Below, piece by piece: positions 9,905 through 20,029 of a stretch of 50,223 bases of DNA. Every line of letters starts with the position of its first letter. The first letter of the stretch is position 1. A model generated the notes under the pieces. The model ran no database searches. It was not told the DNA's origin and worked only from the letters and a program-made list of their open reading frames with translations. A program made the position numbers and the translations under genes. The stretch comes from Bordetella parapertussis. GTDB lineage: Bacteria > Pseudomonadota > Gammaproteobacteria > Burkholderiales > Burkholderiaceae_B. The DNA lies in the NCBI GenBank assembly GCA_945883615.1, contig CAMCYB010000009.1:1-50223 (forward strand), read 5' to 3'.

Positions 9905-9925
9905 GCAAGCCCATTTAGGGCTTGC
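9905..9925. other. Perfect 8-bp hairpin in trxA-rho spacer
   Basis: GCAAGCCC (9905-9912), loop ATTTA, GGGCTTGC (9918-9925). There is no T-run after the stem on either strand, so it does not look like an intrinsic terminator. It lies 72 bp before rho and may stabilise the trxA 3' end or act in the rho leader. Confidence 0.6.
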
Positions 9926-9997
9926 CTAAATACTTCTGGTCATTGCACAGATTTTCCTCTCACCTACCTCACATAGAAGCTTTGCTTCCCCAACTCA

Positions 9998-11254
9998 ATG
10001 CACCTGAACGAACTTAAGGCGCTGCATGTTTCGCAGCTGCTTGAAATGGCTGCTAGCCTAGAAATCGAAAACGCCAACCGCTTGCGCAAACAAGAGCTTA
10101 TGTTTGCCATCATGAAACGTCGCGCCAAGCAAGGCGAACAAATTTTTGGTGATGGCGTGCTTGAAGTACTGCCTGACGGGTTTGGGTTTTTACGATCGCC
10201 CGAAACATCGTATTTAGCCAGCACCGATGATATTTACATTTCACCCTCACAAATTAGACGATTTAATTTACATACGGGTGACATGATTGAAGGCGAAGTT
10301 CGGGTACCAAAAGATGGTGAGCGCTATTTTGCGTTGGTCAAGGTAGACAAGGTCAACGGCATCTTGCCTGAAAACATCAAGCATCGCATTATGTTTGAAA
10401 ACCTAACGCCATTGCACCCTGATAAAGCAATGCATCTTGAACGTGATATTAAAAGTGAAGAAAACCTAACAGGTCGTATTCTTGATATTTTCGCACCCAT
10501 CGGTAAAGGCCAACGAGGCCTGATCGTGGCAAGCCCAAAGTCGGGTAAAACGGTGATGATGCAACATATTGCGCATGCCATTACTGCAAACTACCCCGAC
10601 TCAGTCATGATCGTTATGCTGGTTGACGAGCGTCCAGAAGAAGTGACCGAAATGCAACGTACCGTTCGCGGTGAAGTGGTTGCCTCAACTTTTGATGAAC
10701 CCGCTACCCGCCATGTGCAAGTTGCAGAAATGGTGATTGAACGTGCTAAACGTTTAGTCGAAATGAAAAAAGACGTGGTGATTTTGCTTGATTCTATTAC
10801 GCGTCTTGCACGTGCTTACAACACGGTCGTGCCCGCCTCAGGCAAAGTTTTAACGGGTGGTGTTGATGCCAACGCTTTGCAGCGCCCTAAACGCTTTTTT
10901 GGCGCTGCGCGTAACCTTGAAGAAGGGGGTTCTCTCACCATCATTGGTACCGCTTTAATTGAAACCGGTAGCCGAATGGACGAAGTCATTTACGAAGAGT
11001 TTAAAGGCACCGGTAACTCAGAAATACATCTCGAGCGACGCTTAGCTGAAAAACGTGTTTACCCTTCTATCAACCTTAATAAGTCAGGCACTCGTCGTGA
11101 AGAGCTATTGATTCCTGCTGACTTATTACCCAAAGTATGGGTCTTACGTAAGTTCATTCATGATATGGATGATGTGCAGGCTATGGAGTTTATTCTCGAT
11201 AAGATGCGTTCAACAAAAAATAATAATGATTTCTTTGACTTAATGAAGCGTTAA
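9998..11254 (+). CDS. rho: Transcription termination factor Rho
   Basis: Hexameric RNA-dependent ATPase that ends transcription. 418 residues, essentially the E. coli length (419). N-terminal helical domain [18 protein letters not shown]; cold-shock-like RNA-binding domain with [10 protein letters not shown] (about 50-110); Walker [23 protein letters not shown] and the arginine-finger region [18 protein letters not shown]-terminal DLMKR. The ATG start is consistent with MNLTELK in E. coli. The leader of 241 bp is longer than needed for a promoter, which fits the autoregulated rho leaders known in other bacteria (inference). Confidence 0.96.
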   Translation: MHLNELKALHVSQLLEMAASLEIENANRLRKQELMFAIMKRRAKQGEQIFGDGVLEVLPDGFGFLRSPETSYLASTDDIYISPSQIRRFNLHTGDMIEGEVRVPKDGERYFALVKVDKVNGILPENIKHRIMFENLTPLHPDKAMHLERDIKSEENLTGRILDIFAPIGKGQRGLIVASPKSGKTVMMQHIAHAITANYPDSVMIVMLVDERPEEVTEMQRTVRGEVVASTFDEPATRHVQVAEMVIERAKRLVEMKKDVVILLDSITRLARAYNTVVPASGKVLTGGVDANALQRPKRFFGAARNLEEGGSLTIIGTALIETGSRMDEVIYEEFKGTGNSEIHLERRLAEKRVYPSINLNKSGTRREELLIPADLLPKVWVLRKFIHDMDDVQAMEFILDKMRSTKNNNDFFDLMKR

Positions 11255-11263
11255 ATCTTCGTT

Positions 11264-11397
11264 GCTTAGTGCTTAGTGATAAATGTTTATTGATATATGT
11301 TTAGTGCCAAGCAAATAACACTGAGCTAAAGAATTGAGCCCCACGTATTGCGCTCTGCGCTTTGTGCCATGTACCCTGCGCTCGATGCCCTGCCCTA
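11264..11397. repeat. Two degenerate heptamer blocks between rho and yhdP
   Basis: 11264-11305 reads in 7-bp steps GCTTAGT, GCTTAGT, GATAAAT, GTTTATT, GATATAT, GTTTAGT. 11349-11397 reads TGCGCTC, TGCGCTT, TGTGCCA, TGTACCC, TGCGCTC, GATGCCC, TGCCCTA. The copies are imperfect but keep phase. They occupy the convergent rho/yhdP gap where no clear intrinsic terminator is visible. Confidence 0.65.
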
Positions 11398-11400
11398 AAC

Positions 11401-14400
11401 TTATGGGTCTGCCGCTTCTGTACCAACCCGAGCTGTGTCAGCGTTTGTTTCTGACAAGCCCTTTGAGTCTACTTTAGGGTCGTCCCAAGGGCCCGTCACA
11501 TTGTATGTAGCCTGCATCGCTTTTTCGATAGGGTTCTTTAAAATATATTGCCCTATCAGTGCGGTCAGACCCACAATAGGGTTCAATACAAATCCCGACG
11601 CGATGGCTGTACCGCTGAAGTCAAGCTGAGGCTTGACCAAGGCTTGAATGTTCCAATCTTGTCGAACCATGTTTGTATCGCCCACTAAAACAATTTCGGC
11701 TACAGGGCTTTCTATAACTAAATTTTTGGTATTAACAATACCGCTTTCAATCACAAAGTCACCCTCAATTGAACCCCACGGAAAGCCCGATTTAAATGTG
11801 TTGTCTGCATTGATGTCGAGACTAAAAAAACGCTTAAGAGACTGTAACGAGAGTAATTCAAGTAACCGAGCGCTGCGAGAATTAATGTGTTCGAAAACAC
11901 CACTTTTTAAGTTAACCTGAGCTGAACCCGACAACCCGACAGGGTCAGTTGACCAAGGAAATTCCGCCCAATCGATTTTTGCTTCCATTACACCTGAGCC
12001 ATTCAAAATACGATCGGGGTAGCCCACATAGGTTAGCAATTTACCTAAATTTTTAACATCAGCTTTAATACCCAAGTCAACCCCACGGTTGCCCTCAACA
12101 CGCAAAAAACCTTGCGATTTAAGTTCGCCGTGAGGGGTATTGATATTTAAATCATTGATTTTCCATCGACGCTCTTCAAGTTGAGGCTCGGCATTCAAAT
12201 TGAGCGACCCAACATGATTACCAAACAATACAAAATTATCAATGCGTACATTAATTGCTTCAATTTGGCGCCAAAAGACATTGTCTAATATGTCGTTTTC
12301 ATTTTTTGTATTACCCAGTACCGCGGCAGGTTTAAGATCATCGTCTGCATTAACATCGTGACCACCCACTTCAAGTTTAGGAAAGTGAATATTTATTGGC
12401 CCCTTAACTTGACCGGCTTGGGTTTGCAGCCTGATCGACCCTGAAAAAGTTTCGGCACCTAAATCAATTGTCCAATTGCTAGGGGTAGACTGCGTCAGCG
12501 CCATCGAAACATTTTTGTAGTCTTGATCATTTAACTCAACCAATGGGGTAGAGAGCCGCACGGTGCTGACGTCGGGCATTAATGGTCGCCCCGTTACAGG
12601 GCGATCAATTTCTTTCTTTATCAGGGCCAGGGCAACTTGCCAACGCATAATATCAACTTGGCTAAGCTGAGCCGCCATGGAAAAGCCTTTAGCTGTTTTA
12701 TCTGGCTCACGGCCCACACCCACACTGAATTGATTCAATATGGGGGTTGAATTTGGGGCGCTTGCGGCGTTGAGCACAGCCCATGCCTTAATTAAGGTGC
12801 CTATTTTTAAGTCAATATTACCCAAACTTGATTTGTTTTTTTCATCAAAAACCCATTGCAAAGATAGAGGTAACTGAGCGTTTGTTGTTTTACCCAACGG
12901 GGCTGGCAAGTTAATCGAGACCCCCTTAAGTGATGTTTCAAATGTGGCTTTTAATTGCTTGCTGGCTAACTCTTCAAGCTTGGCTTCATACGCAAACTGC
13001 CCCTTGAGCAAACTCATTAAAGGGCTATCTGCCACCTCGCTAAGCGCTGCGATTGACATGTCACCCTTGATGACCAACCGACGGCTTTCAGAGCTTAAAT
13101 CACCTTTGACTGACACCGGCCCGCCTAGCAAGATACCAGCGAGGTTATTGGTCTTAAAACCATTTTGAGTAAAGTTAACTTGGCCCGTAAGCTGCTTTAC
13201 TAAAGTCGTATTGTCATATTGAATCGTGTTTTGCTTAAACAGTAAATTTGCATCAATAGACACGTTCTCAGGTTTATCAAGTAACAAATTTATGGTGAAA
13301 GGCAATTCCCAAAGGCCATCAGCAGAAATTTTAGATACCTCGGGCGGCGTAAAGGCAGAAAGAGCTGAGTATTTGATTAAATTTAAGTAGTTTGCAGCGA
13401 CCCCAAACGTTTGCGTAACAACTGACACATTCGCTTTTGTGGCCATAGATTCAACATCAATACGTAAATTTTGTACCCCAACTTCATAATCTTTTTCAGC
13501 ATGTGTGGCTGTCAGCTGGCCACCGTTAGCGAGTATTGAAAGATGATCTTGATCTACGTTCACTGTGCCACGCGCACCTTTTAACATCGGCCATTTTGCA
13601 TTTGTGGGTGCATCAGGAACATAATCAAGATTTAGACCACTATATTGGCCCGTAAGCCTAAGTTGACCTGTATCACCTGCTTTTGAAAAGGGGTAGTCTG
13701 ACAACGGGCCTTTAAGTACAAAGGTTGCCTGATCAATAACACCCGATTTAAAAGCATGCGATAACCATGCGTATGTATCGGCATCGATTGAGGGGGGAAT
13801 GTATCGATACAAAGCCGGTAAACTCAAATTATTAATTTGGCCTGTTAGGTCTGCTATGCCGTGTGCTGAGTGATTTGAAGTGCGCCAATTACCTAATAAG
13901 GAAACCAAACCGTCAGGCGTTTGAAAACGTGATTGAATAATATCAATAGAAATGTTGTCAACACTTTCACGTGTAATTGACAAATCAAGGTCAACTGACT
14001 GAATAACTGTTGGCGTTTGCTCTTTTGCAGGAAAGGTTAATTGAAGATCATTTGATTTCAATTTGACAATAATTTTTTTACTATCAAAATCTTTTGAGAC
14101 CACATCAGGCACGGGTATTCCGGCTGATAAAGATGCCCCACCCCCTTCTGTTCTCATTTCAAACTGCCCGATGGACCAACCAAGTAAAGCAGGGTCATCG
14201 CCTAATTTTCTAATTGACGAAACCCCTAAACCCGCAAAATCGAGCGTGACATATTTGACACGATTGGCTTGTAAATCAAGCCACGCACGCACAGCAAACT
14301 GACCCGCTAAAGTGGGCGCATCAACCCATGGTTTCCACGCCTGTAAATCAATATTTGAGGCTGAAATAAATATTTCACCGTCACTACCCCCGGGCAAGGC

Positions 14401-15144
14401 CGAACCAATCTGACCTAAAAGACGACCTTTTTTGATACCCACCTCAATGGGTTGAGACAGTGCTGCAGGCGGGGTCACTTTAATACTCAGTTGATGACTT
14501 AATAATGTATTTTGAAGGTTGATATTGAGGTCATTTAAAACCAAGTCAGGCGCTTGTCTTTTTTGGTCTTGCCAAATAACGGTGGAATGAACAATACTTA
14601 TTTGGCCTTGTTGCTTTAACCATAACCAAGTTGGGCTTTGCAAAAACTGATCAATATTTAAATGAGGGTCAACAGTATGCTCAGTTTGAGGTGTTGCAGA
14701 TGCCTCGCTTGACGCTGCTGTTTGGGTCGCTATTTGTGCAATATTAAGACCCTGAAAAATTAAATCGCCATTGGGTGCTTGACGTACGTTTAGGGTTAGC
14801 CCCTCAACATAAAGATCAAGGAAGGTGGGCCTCAACAGAAATAGTGTCTTCCAACTTAAAACAGCGCTAACTTTTGGAATATCGACTGTTGGTTGACCTG
14901 GAAGCGTTATGCTTAGACCCTCAACCTTGGCGCTAGGATTCAAACCACGCCATTGACCTTCCAAATCTTTAATTTGAACCTGTGCACCTAAAGTCTGTGA
15001 AAGTTGCGCCTCAAGGCTTGGGCGCCAATCGTTTAATTGTGGAAGCAATACATAGCGCACCACGAGCAGACCCGTAGCAATTATGAAATACGTCAACACA
15101 AAGCCAACTAAGACGTAACGTAAAGATTTTTTAAACCAACCCAA
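11401..15144 (-). CDS. yhdP: AsmA-like envelope protein YhdP (TIGR02099 family)
   Basis: Very large inner-membrane-anchored periplasmic protein; E. coli YhdP (1266 aa) is one of the AsmA-like proteins that move phospholipids to the outer membrane. Here 1247 residues: a single N-terminal helix at about 10-34, a DUF3971 region through the middle, and an AsmA-type C-terminal region (about 950-1200) containing the run of short beta-strands and VLNPIVGLTALIGQYILKNPIEK typical of the family. The start is TTG at 15144; an in-frame stop just upstream leaves no ATG. Divergent from glnE with about 100 bp between, an arrangement I recall from other Burkholderiales. Confidence 0.88.
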   Translation of the reverse strand: MGWFKKSLRYVLVGFVLTYFIIATGLLVVRYVLLPQLNDWRPSLEAQLSQTLGAQVQIKDLEGQWRGLNPSAKVEGLSITLPGQPTVDIPKVSAVLSWKTLFLLRPTFLDLYVEGLTLNVRQAPNGDLIFQGLNIAQIATQTAASSEASATPQTEHTVDPHLNIDQFLQSPTWLWLKQQGQISIVHSTVIWQDQKRQAPDLVLNDLNINLQNTLLSHQLSIKVTPPAALSQPIEVGIKKGRLLGQIGSALPGGSDGEIFISASNIDLQAWKPWVDAPTLAGQFAVRAWLDLQANRVKYVTLDFAGLGVSSIRKLGDDPALLGWSIGQFEMRTEGGGASLSAGIPVPDVVSKDFDSKKIIVKLKSNDLQLTFPAKEQTPTVIQSVDLDLSITRESVDNISIDIIQSRFQTPDGLVSLLGNWRTSNHSAHGIADLTGQINNLSLPALYRYIPPSIDADTYAWLSHAFKSGVIDQATFVLKGPLSDYPFSKAGDTGQLRLTGQYSGLNLDYVPDAPTNAKWPMLKGARGTVNVDQDHLSILANGGQLTATHAEKDYEVGVQNLRIDVESMATKANVSVVTQTFGVAANYLNLIKYSALSAFTPPEVSKISADGLWELPFTINLLLDKPENVSIDANLLFKQNTIQYDNTTLVKQLTGQVNFTQNGFKTNNLAGILLGGPVSVKGDLSSESRRLVIKGDMSIAALSEVADSPLMSLLKGQFAYEAKLEELASKQLKATFETSLKGVSINLPAPLGKTTNAQLPLSLQWVFDEKNKSSLGNIDLKIGTLIKAWAVLNAASAPNSTPILNQFSVGVGREPDKTAKGFSMAAQLSQVDIMRWQVALALIKKEIDRPVTGRPLMPDVSTVRLSTPLVELNDQDYKNVSMALTQSTPSNWTIDLGAETFSGSIRLQTQAGQVKGPINIHFPKLEVGGHDVNADDDLKPAAVLGNTKNENDILDNVFWRQIEAINVRIDNFVLFGNHVGSLNLNAEPQLEERRWKINDLNINTPHGELKSQGFLRVEGNRGVDLGIKADVKNLGKLLTYVGYPDRILNGSGVMEAKIDWAEFPWSTDPVGLSGSAQVNLKSGVFEHINSRSARLLELLSLQSLKRFFSLDINADNTFKSGFPWGSIEGDFVIESGIVNTKNLVIESPVAEIVLVGDTNMVRQDWNIQALVKPQLDFSGTAIASGFVLNPIVGLTALIGQYILKNPIEKAMQATYNVTGPWDDPKVDSKGLSETNADTARVGTEAADP

Positions 15145-15243
15145 AAGTGAAGCCGCCCATAAAGAGGTGAGTTACAGTATTAACGTAGTTTATAACCGAA
15201 CGATTACCTAAGTATTTTTACACACCATAAATGGTCATAGGCT

Positions 15244-18066
15244 ATGTCACAAACGCAGATTGAAAAAATTGCTCAGTGGTCTGGGGTGCTCAGGCGCCGT
15301 ATTGATCAAAAGCCTGAGTTAGCTTTTTTTTTAGCACAGTCCCTTTCTAAACCCGTTACCCGTATGGTCATTAACCAATGGTTTGAAGAGTTAGCGTTCA
15401 AATCTACTGTGGATGCGTATCTACCAACTAGCGATTGTCGCCGTGTACTGCGTCAATTACGTGAGCGAGTTTTTTACACTGTCATGGTTCGCGATTTAAG
15501 CGGCCAGGCTGATCTATCTGAGGTTACGCTCGCGATGTCATATTTAGCTGATTTAGCGGTCGAGCAAGCTTACCGTTCAGCGATGCAAGACTTAATTAGT
15601 ATTCATGGCGTTCCCACCGACCCAAACACCCAGTTGCCACAAGAACTCATTGTGGTGGGAATGGGTAAATTAGGGGGCAACGAGTTAAATGTCTCGTCAG
15701 ACATTGATTTAATTATGCTCTACAGCGCTGAGGGTGAAACCCCTGGGCCGAGAAAGACCTCAAATCATGAGTTTTACGGCAAACTCACACGACACATGAT
15801 GCCTTTGATTTCAGAGGTTGATGCGTTTGGTTTAGTGTTTCGAACTGACTTACGCCTTAGGCCCGATGGTGATATTGGCCCACTCGCCTTGAGCCTTGAT
15901 GCCTTTGAACAATATTTATTTACCCAGGGGCGCGAATGGGAACGCTACGCTTGGCTTAAAGGGCGCATCATACCGACTCGCTTTTTTGCTAACAGCTCGC
16001 CTGAGCGTTCAACTCAAGACCTTGAAACTTTACGTGTCCCTTTTGTCTACCGAAAATACTTTGATTTTGATGCGCTCTCGGCCCTACGCTCTTTAAGAGA
16101 ACGTATACGCCAAGACTGGCAGCGACGCGCTGTAGCCCGTTCAAATATTGATTCTCGCCGCAATATTAAGTTAGGCGAAGGCGGCATTCGCGAAATAGAG
16201 TTTGTCGTTCAGCTGACACAACTCATTCGCGGTGGCAAAATGCCCACACTGCAACAACGAGGCCTCATTGCGGCTCTGCATGCGCAAGCGCGTGCAGGCT
16301 TAATACCTGAATCAACTGCAGAGCAATTAGAACAGGCTTATATTTTTTTACGTCGTACTGAGCATGCGTTGCAATATCGCGAAGACGAGCAAACGCATTT
16401 ATTGCCTGAATTAACTGAGCAACGTGAAGCACTCGCAAGTGCTTTAGGCATGACGAGCCAAGCGTTTGAAAAAACCTTATCGCTCCATCGAGCATTTGTA
16501 GCTGAAGTCTTCAAAGATGCATTTCGCATCGCTGGGTTGACCCAAGAACCCGCCACAACGCAGCTCGCACACATCGCTGATCAAACAGACCCCGCCTTAC
16601 TCATGCAAGCAAATGAGTCTCACGAATCAGGCCCTAGTCGTTCGCTTGACGAGGCATTGTTACCCTATGGAACCGACGCAGATCATTTGCGCAAACGTAT
16701 TCACTTATTTTTAGATAGTCACCGAATCAGTGGGCTTTCAAATCAAAGCAGAGGACGTATTGACGACCTTCTGCCCTTAATTCTTGACGCTTCAATTAGC
16801 AATGTAAACCCTGAGCGAGCCGTTTTAAATATGCTTGAGCTCATTGAAAAAATTGCGCAACGTAGTGCTTATTTAGCGTTAATGATTGAATACCCAGACA
16901 CGCTAGCGCGGGTATCTAAAATTATGGCGGCCAGCCCTTGGGCAGCACAATACGTGATTCAAAACCCCATTGTGATCGACAGCTTAATTGATTGGCGTTC
17001 ATTGATGGAACCGGTTGACTTTGAACAGGTGGCGCAGCATTTAAGAAATGATTTAGATGCTTGCAAACTAGCCGATGGCAGCCCCGATATTGAACAACAA
17101 ATGAATTTAATGCGAGATTCAAAAAAACAATTAAGCTTTCAAATGTTGGCACAAGATTTAGCTGATGTGCTGTCTATTGAAGCCTTGGCAGATAATTTGT
17201 CGGCTCTGGCTGACCTCTTATTAGATGAAACATTACGACACGTGTGGCCCTTAGTTTTAAAACTCCAGCCCGGCGAACCATGCCCTGAGCTCAAGTTTGG
17301 CATCATTGCTTACGGCAAACTAGGTGGCAAAGAAATAGGGTATTCGTCAGACCTTGATTTGGTTTATGTATTTGATGATGCACGAGAAGAAGCTGCCGAG
17401 CAATATACAAAGCTCGCTCGCCGCTTAACCTCTTGGCTTTCTACCATGACGTCTTCTGGTCGATTGTATGAAGTCGATTTACGTTTGCGCCCAGATGGCG
17501 ATGCAGGTTTGTTAGCCGTCTCAGTTGATGCTTTTGAAAATTATCAATTGAATAAGGCATGGGCTTGGGAACATCAAGCCATTACGCGGGCTCGTTGGGT
17601 GGCCGGTGACTCGGCCTTAAATGAGCGCTTTGAAGTGATCCGTAAAAAAGTGCTTACGGCCCCAATCGATATCGTCAAGTTAAGCCAAGACGTTAAAATG
17701 ATGCGCCAAAAAATAAACGAAGGGCACCCAAATCAAAGTGGTCTTTTTGATCTTAAACATGATGCGGGGGGAATGGTTGACTTAGAGTTTGTTACACAAT
17801 ACTTGGTATTACGCTACGCCCCAACACATCCTGCCTTAATACCCAACCTAGGTAATATTGCTTTGTTGCGTATTGCAAGCGAACTGGGCTTAATTCCGCA
17901 AGATCTCGCACAAGACTCGGCTGATGCTTATAGAAATTTACGGCGTCAACAACATGCACTCAGGCTTCAAGGGGCAGAAAAAGCTCGCCTACCAAAGGAT
18001 CAACTGGTAAAAGAGCGCGAAACGATACGTAAACTTTGGCAATATGTTCTTGAACAGCCTCATTAA
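15244..18066 (+). CDS. glnE: Bifunctional glutamine synthetase adenylyltransferase/deadenylase
   Basis: Covalently switches glutamine synthetase off (AMP addition) and on (AMP removal) in response to PII signals. Two nucleotidyltransferase domains are evident: [18 protein letters not shown] at about 139-156 (deadenylase half) and [18 protein letters not shown] at about 688-705 (adenylylase half); each carries the G-G-S-D-x-D catalytic pattern. 940 residues, as in E. coli (946). It reads into queH after 23 bp, so the two probably share a transcript. Confidence 0.95.
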   Translation: MSQTQIEKIAQWSGVLRRRIDQKPELAFFLAQSLSKPVTRMVINQWFEELAFKSTVDAYLPTSDCRRVLRQLRERVFYTVMVRDLSGQADLSEVTLAMSYLADLAVEQAYRSAMQDLISIHGVPTDPNTQLPQELIVVGMGKLGGNELNVSSDIDLIMLYSAEGETPGPRKTSNHEFYGKLTRHMMPLISEVDAFGLVFRTDLRLRPDGDIGPLALSLDAFEQYLFTQGREWERYAWLKGRIIPTRFFANSSPERSTQDLETLRVPFVYRKYFDFDALSALRSLRERIRQDWQRRAVARSNIDSRRNIKLGEGGIREIEFVVQLTQLIRGGKMPTLQQRGLIAALHAQARAGLIPESTAEQLEQAYIFLRRTEHALQYREDEQTHLLPELTEQREALASALGMTSQAFEKTLSLHRAFVAEVFKDAFRIAGLTQEPATTQLAHIADQTDPALLMQANESHESGPSRSLDEALLPYGTDADHLRKRIHLFLDSHRISGLSNQSRGRIDDLLPLILDASISNVNPERAVLNMLELIEKIAQRSAYLALMIEYPDTLARVSKIMAASPWAAQYVIQNPIVIDSLIDWRSLMEPVDFEQVAQHLRNDLDACKLADGSPDIEQQMNLMRDSKKQLSFQMLAQDLADVLSIEALADNLSALADLLLDETLRHVWPLVLKLQPGEPCPELKFGIIAYGKLGGKEIGYSSDLDLVYVFDDAREEAAEQYTKLARRLTSWLSTMTSSGRLYEVDLRLRPDGDAGLLAVSVDAFENYQLNKAWAWEHQAITRARWVAGDSALNERFEVIRKKVLTAPIDIVKLSQDVKMMRQKINEGHPNQSGLFDLKHDAGGMVDLEFVTQYLVLRYAPTHPALIPNLGNIALLRIASELGLIPQDLAQDSADAYRNLRRQQHALRLQGAEKARLPKDQLVKERETIRKLWQYVLEQPH

Positions 18067-18089
18067 AACAACGGGTTAAAATATCAAGC

Positions 18090-18749
18090 ATGACTGACAG
18101 CATTCGCCCCACCTTAAGCTTGCCACCCAACAGAAAGCGGGTGCTGATGCATTCGTGTTGCGCACCCTGTTCGGGTGAAGTGATGGAAGCCCTGCTCGAA
18201 GCAGGCATTCAATACGATATCTTTTTTTATAATCCTAATATTCACCCCGTCAAAGAATACGACATTCGTAAACAGGAAAATATTCGGTTTGCAGAACAAC
18301 ACGGTATTGGGTTTATTGATGCTGATTACGATGTAGATAACTGGTTTGACCGCATTAAAGGCCTTGAAAACGAACCTGAGCGCGGTGAACGCTGCACCCA
18401 ATGCTTTGACATGCGCTTTGAGCGCACTGCTTTATACGCCTTTGAGCATGGCTACGACACCATCACCAGCTCGTTGGGCATTTCTCGGTGGAAAGACATG
18501 AAGCAAATTAATGGTTGTGGTGTCAAAGCTGCCGGCCGTTACGATAACCTGCTTTATTGGGAATACAACTGGCGCAAGCACGGTGGCTCACAACGCATGA
18601 TCGAGATCAGTAAGCGTGAATCGTTTTACCAACAAGAATATTGTGGCTGTGTGTATTCATTACGCGATACCAATCGGCACCGTCGTGAAAATGGTCGCGA
18701 CCGCATTCAAATTGGGGTTAAGTTTTACGGCAAAGATGACGTGATTTGA
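18090..18749 (+). CDS. queH: Epoxyqueuosine reductase QueH
   Basis: Last step of queuosine synthesis in tRNA, reducing the epoxide; QueH (former DUF208) is the non-cobalamin alternative to QueG. 219 residues. Cysteine motifs that hold the iron-sulfur and metal centres are visible: [10 protein letters not shown] near the N-terminus, [14 protein letters not shown] at about 95, and QEYCGCVYS near the C-terminus, plus the [11 protein letters not shown] block. The end overlaps by 25 bp the tail of the convergent deacetylase gene. A queF gene for an earlier step of the same pathway lies at 33.3 kb. Confidence 0.92.
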   Translation: MTDSIRPTLSLPPNRKRVLMHSCCAPCSGEVMEALLEAGIQYDIFFYNPNIHPVKEYDIRKQENIRFAEQHGIGFIDADYDVDNWFDRIKGLENEPERGERCTQCFDMRFERTALYAFEHGYDTITSSLGISRWKDMKQINGCGVKAAGRYDNLLYWEYNWRKHGGSQRMIEISKRESFYQQEYCGCVYSLRDTNRHRRENGRDRIQIGVKFYGKDDVI

Positions 18750-19603
18750 CTGAGCCTAACCAGCTTGCAATTATTTGCATCCAGTAATTCAGGCCATGCA
18801 GAGCTGGCAAGCAAGGTGAACTCTTGAACCCTTGACGGCCCCATGGGGTCATTAGTTAAGACTTGCTGTGAAGGGTGCATCATTAATAAGCCCCCTGCTT
18901 GCAGGGTAGGTAACCACATTTTTAGCATCTGCTCAAAAGGTGGGTGGGGCCTAGAAAAATCATATGCCCCCACAAAGCCTTGATTTGATTTAAAGTTTAA
19001 TTTTGTTGCCTCGCCTATCAGCGCCTGAGCACCTAAAAACCCAATAACCTGAGCTTTGAACCGCTGCCACAGTGGCATAGCCTTTGACACATTAATATTA
19101 GGTCGTGTGTCACGTAACCAGGGCAAATGGCTTGCGTAGCGACGCTTTAAGATGCCGAGTAAAGGCTTTCGAATGCTGGGCAATTGATGCACATGCAAAT
19201 GCCCATCTACAAAATCAGGCGGGCGTTTAAATATAGCCTCAAACTGATCAAGCTGATGCTCGATGGCCAGAGTAACCTGTTGAGCGTTGAGCAGGCCTAA
19301 ATAACTTTTCAAGACGAGGTCGCGCCAAGGCATGACCAGAGTGGCCGGTGATACACCCAGCCACCTCTCGGTAAAATTCAAATGCAAACCCACATCAGTA
19401 TCTAAACGGGCAAGCGTTTGAGCGCGCTGATGAATTTGAGGGCCATCGACCAAAGCCCCCACGGCAGTTAAACGTTGCCGACTCACTAATTCAACTATAG
19501 CGCCGTCAACTTCAGCGTTTAAGCCAAAATCGTCAGCACAGGCGACAATACCGACCTGAGGGGCGATTGAGCTTTGTTTTGAATTATTTTGGGGTATTGT
19601 CAT
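18725..19603 (-). CDS. ChbG/HpnK-family carbohydrate deacetylase (YdjC fold; LgmC-like)
   Basis: Zinc-dependent deacetylase of the YdjC family, which removes acetyl groups from N-acetyl sugars. Metal-site motifs: [15 protein letters not shown] at the N-terminus and [11 protein letters not shown] in the middle; HPPF and MMHPSQ later. I use the ATG at 19603 (MTIPQNNSK); an ATG at 19684 would run deep into the divergent gtrA gene. It sits next to a GtrA protein and a polyprenyl-type glycosyltransferase. That trio matches the LgmA/C/D part of the Bordetella pathway that adds glucosamine to lipid A phosphates, so I infer it deacetylates a lipid-linked GlcNAc. HpnK (hopanoid) is an alternative, but no hopanoid genes are present. 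Confidence 0.78.
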   Translation of the reverse strand: MTIPQNNSKQSSIAPQVGIVACADDFGLNAEVDGAIVELVSRQRLTAVGALVDGPQIHQRAQTLARLDTDVGLHLNFTERWLGVSPATLVMPWRDLVLKSYLGLLNAQQVTLAIEHQLDQFEAIFKRPPDFVDGHLHVHQLPSIRKPLLGILKRRYASHLPWLRDTRPNINVSKAMPLWQRFKAQVIGFLGAQALIGEATKLNFKSNQGFVGAYDFSRPHPPFEQMLKMWLPTLQAGGLLMMHPSQQVLTNDPMGPSRVQEFTLLASSAWPELLDANNCKLVRLSQITSSLP

Positions 19604-19613
19604 TTTGAATAAA

Positions 19614-19988
19614 ATGGTACATAAAATAAGTTGGTTTATTTTAGTCGGTGCAACCGCTGCGGGTGTGCATTGGGTCGTGGCCATTATTGGGGTTCAGTAT
19701 ATTCACCTTAACCCACTTTGGGCGAACTTAATTGGCTGGTTAGTCGCTTTCACGGTTTCATTTAGCGGACACTACCACCTCACGTTTCGTCACCAACGCG
19801 CAGGGGTTAAGCAAGCAATTAGCCGATTTTTTATGATTTCAGCCTGCGGCTTTGCAGTCAATGAATTGAGTTATGCCTATTTATTGGCCACCACTCAGAT
19901 TCGTTACGATTGTCTACTTGCTGGCATTTTAATCGGCGTTGCAGGGGCAACATTTGTAACCAGTCGTATTTGGGGTTTTAAAGCTTAG
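19614..19988 (+). CDS. GtrA-family membrane protein (putative lipid-linked sugar flippase)
   Basis: About 124 residues with four hydrophobic segments (FILVGATAAGVHWVVAIIGV; NPLWANLIGWLVAFTVSFSG; FFMISACGFAVNELSYAYLL; AGILIGVAGATFVTSRIWGF) and the charged HYHLTF after helix 2, the standard GtrA (PF04138) pattern. GtrA proteins are thought to flip polyprenyl-phosphate sugars across the inner membrane. The start is uncertain: ATG at 19614 or TTG at 19605. Its start lies about 10 bp from the start of the divergent deacetylase gene, and it converges on the glycosyltransferase gene 41 bp away. Likely the LgmD-like flippase of the proposed lipid A pathway (inference). Confidence 0.8.
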   Translation: MVHKISWFILVGATAAGVHWVVAIIGVQYIHLNPLWANLIGWLVAFTVSFSGHYHLTFRHQRAGVKQAISRFFMISACGFAVNELSYAYLLATTQIRYDCLLAGILIGVAGATFVTSRIWGFKA

Positions 19989-20029
19989 TTTATGAAAATA
20001 AAGCGGCAGAAATCAGATTTAGGTCGTGT

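Noticed and set aside
9905..9925. Intrinsic terminator of trxA
   Set aside because: No T-run follows the stem on either strand.
19604..19684. Extended N-terminus of the deacetylase from ATG 19684
   Set aside because: It would overlap about 70 bp of gtrA coding sequence, and the added residues do not resemble the family.
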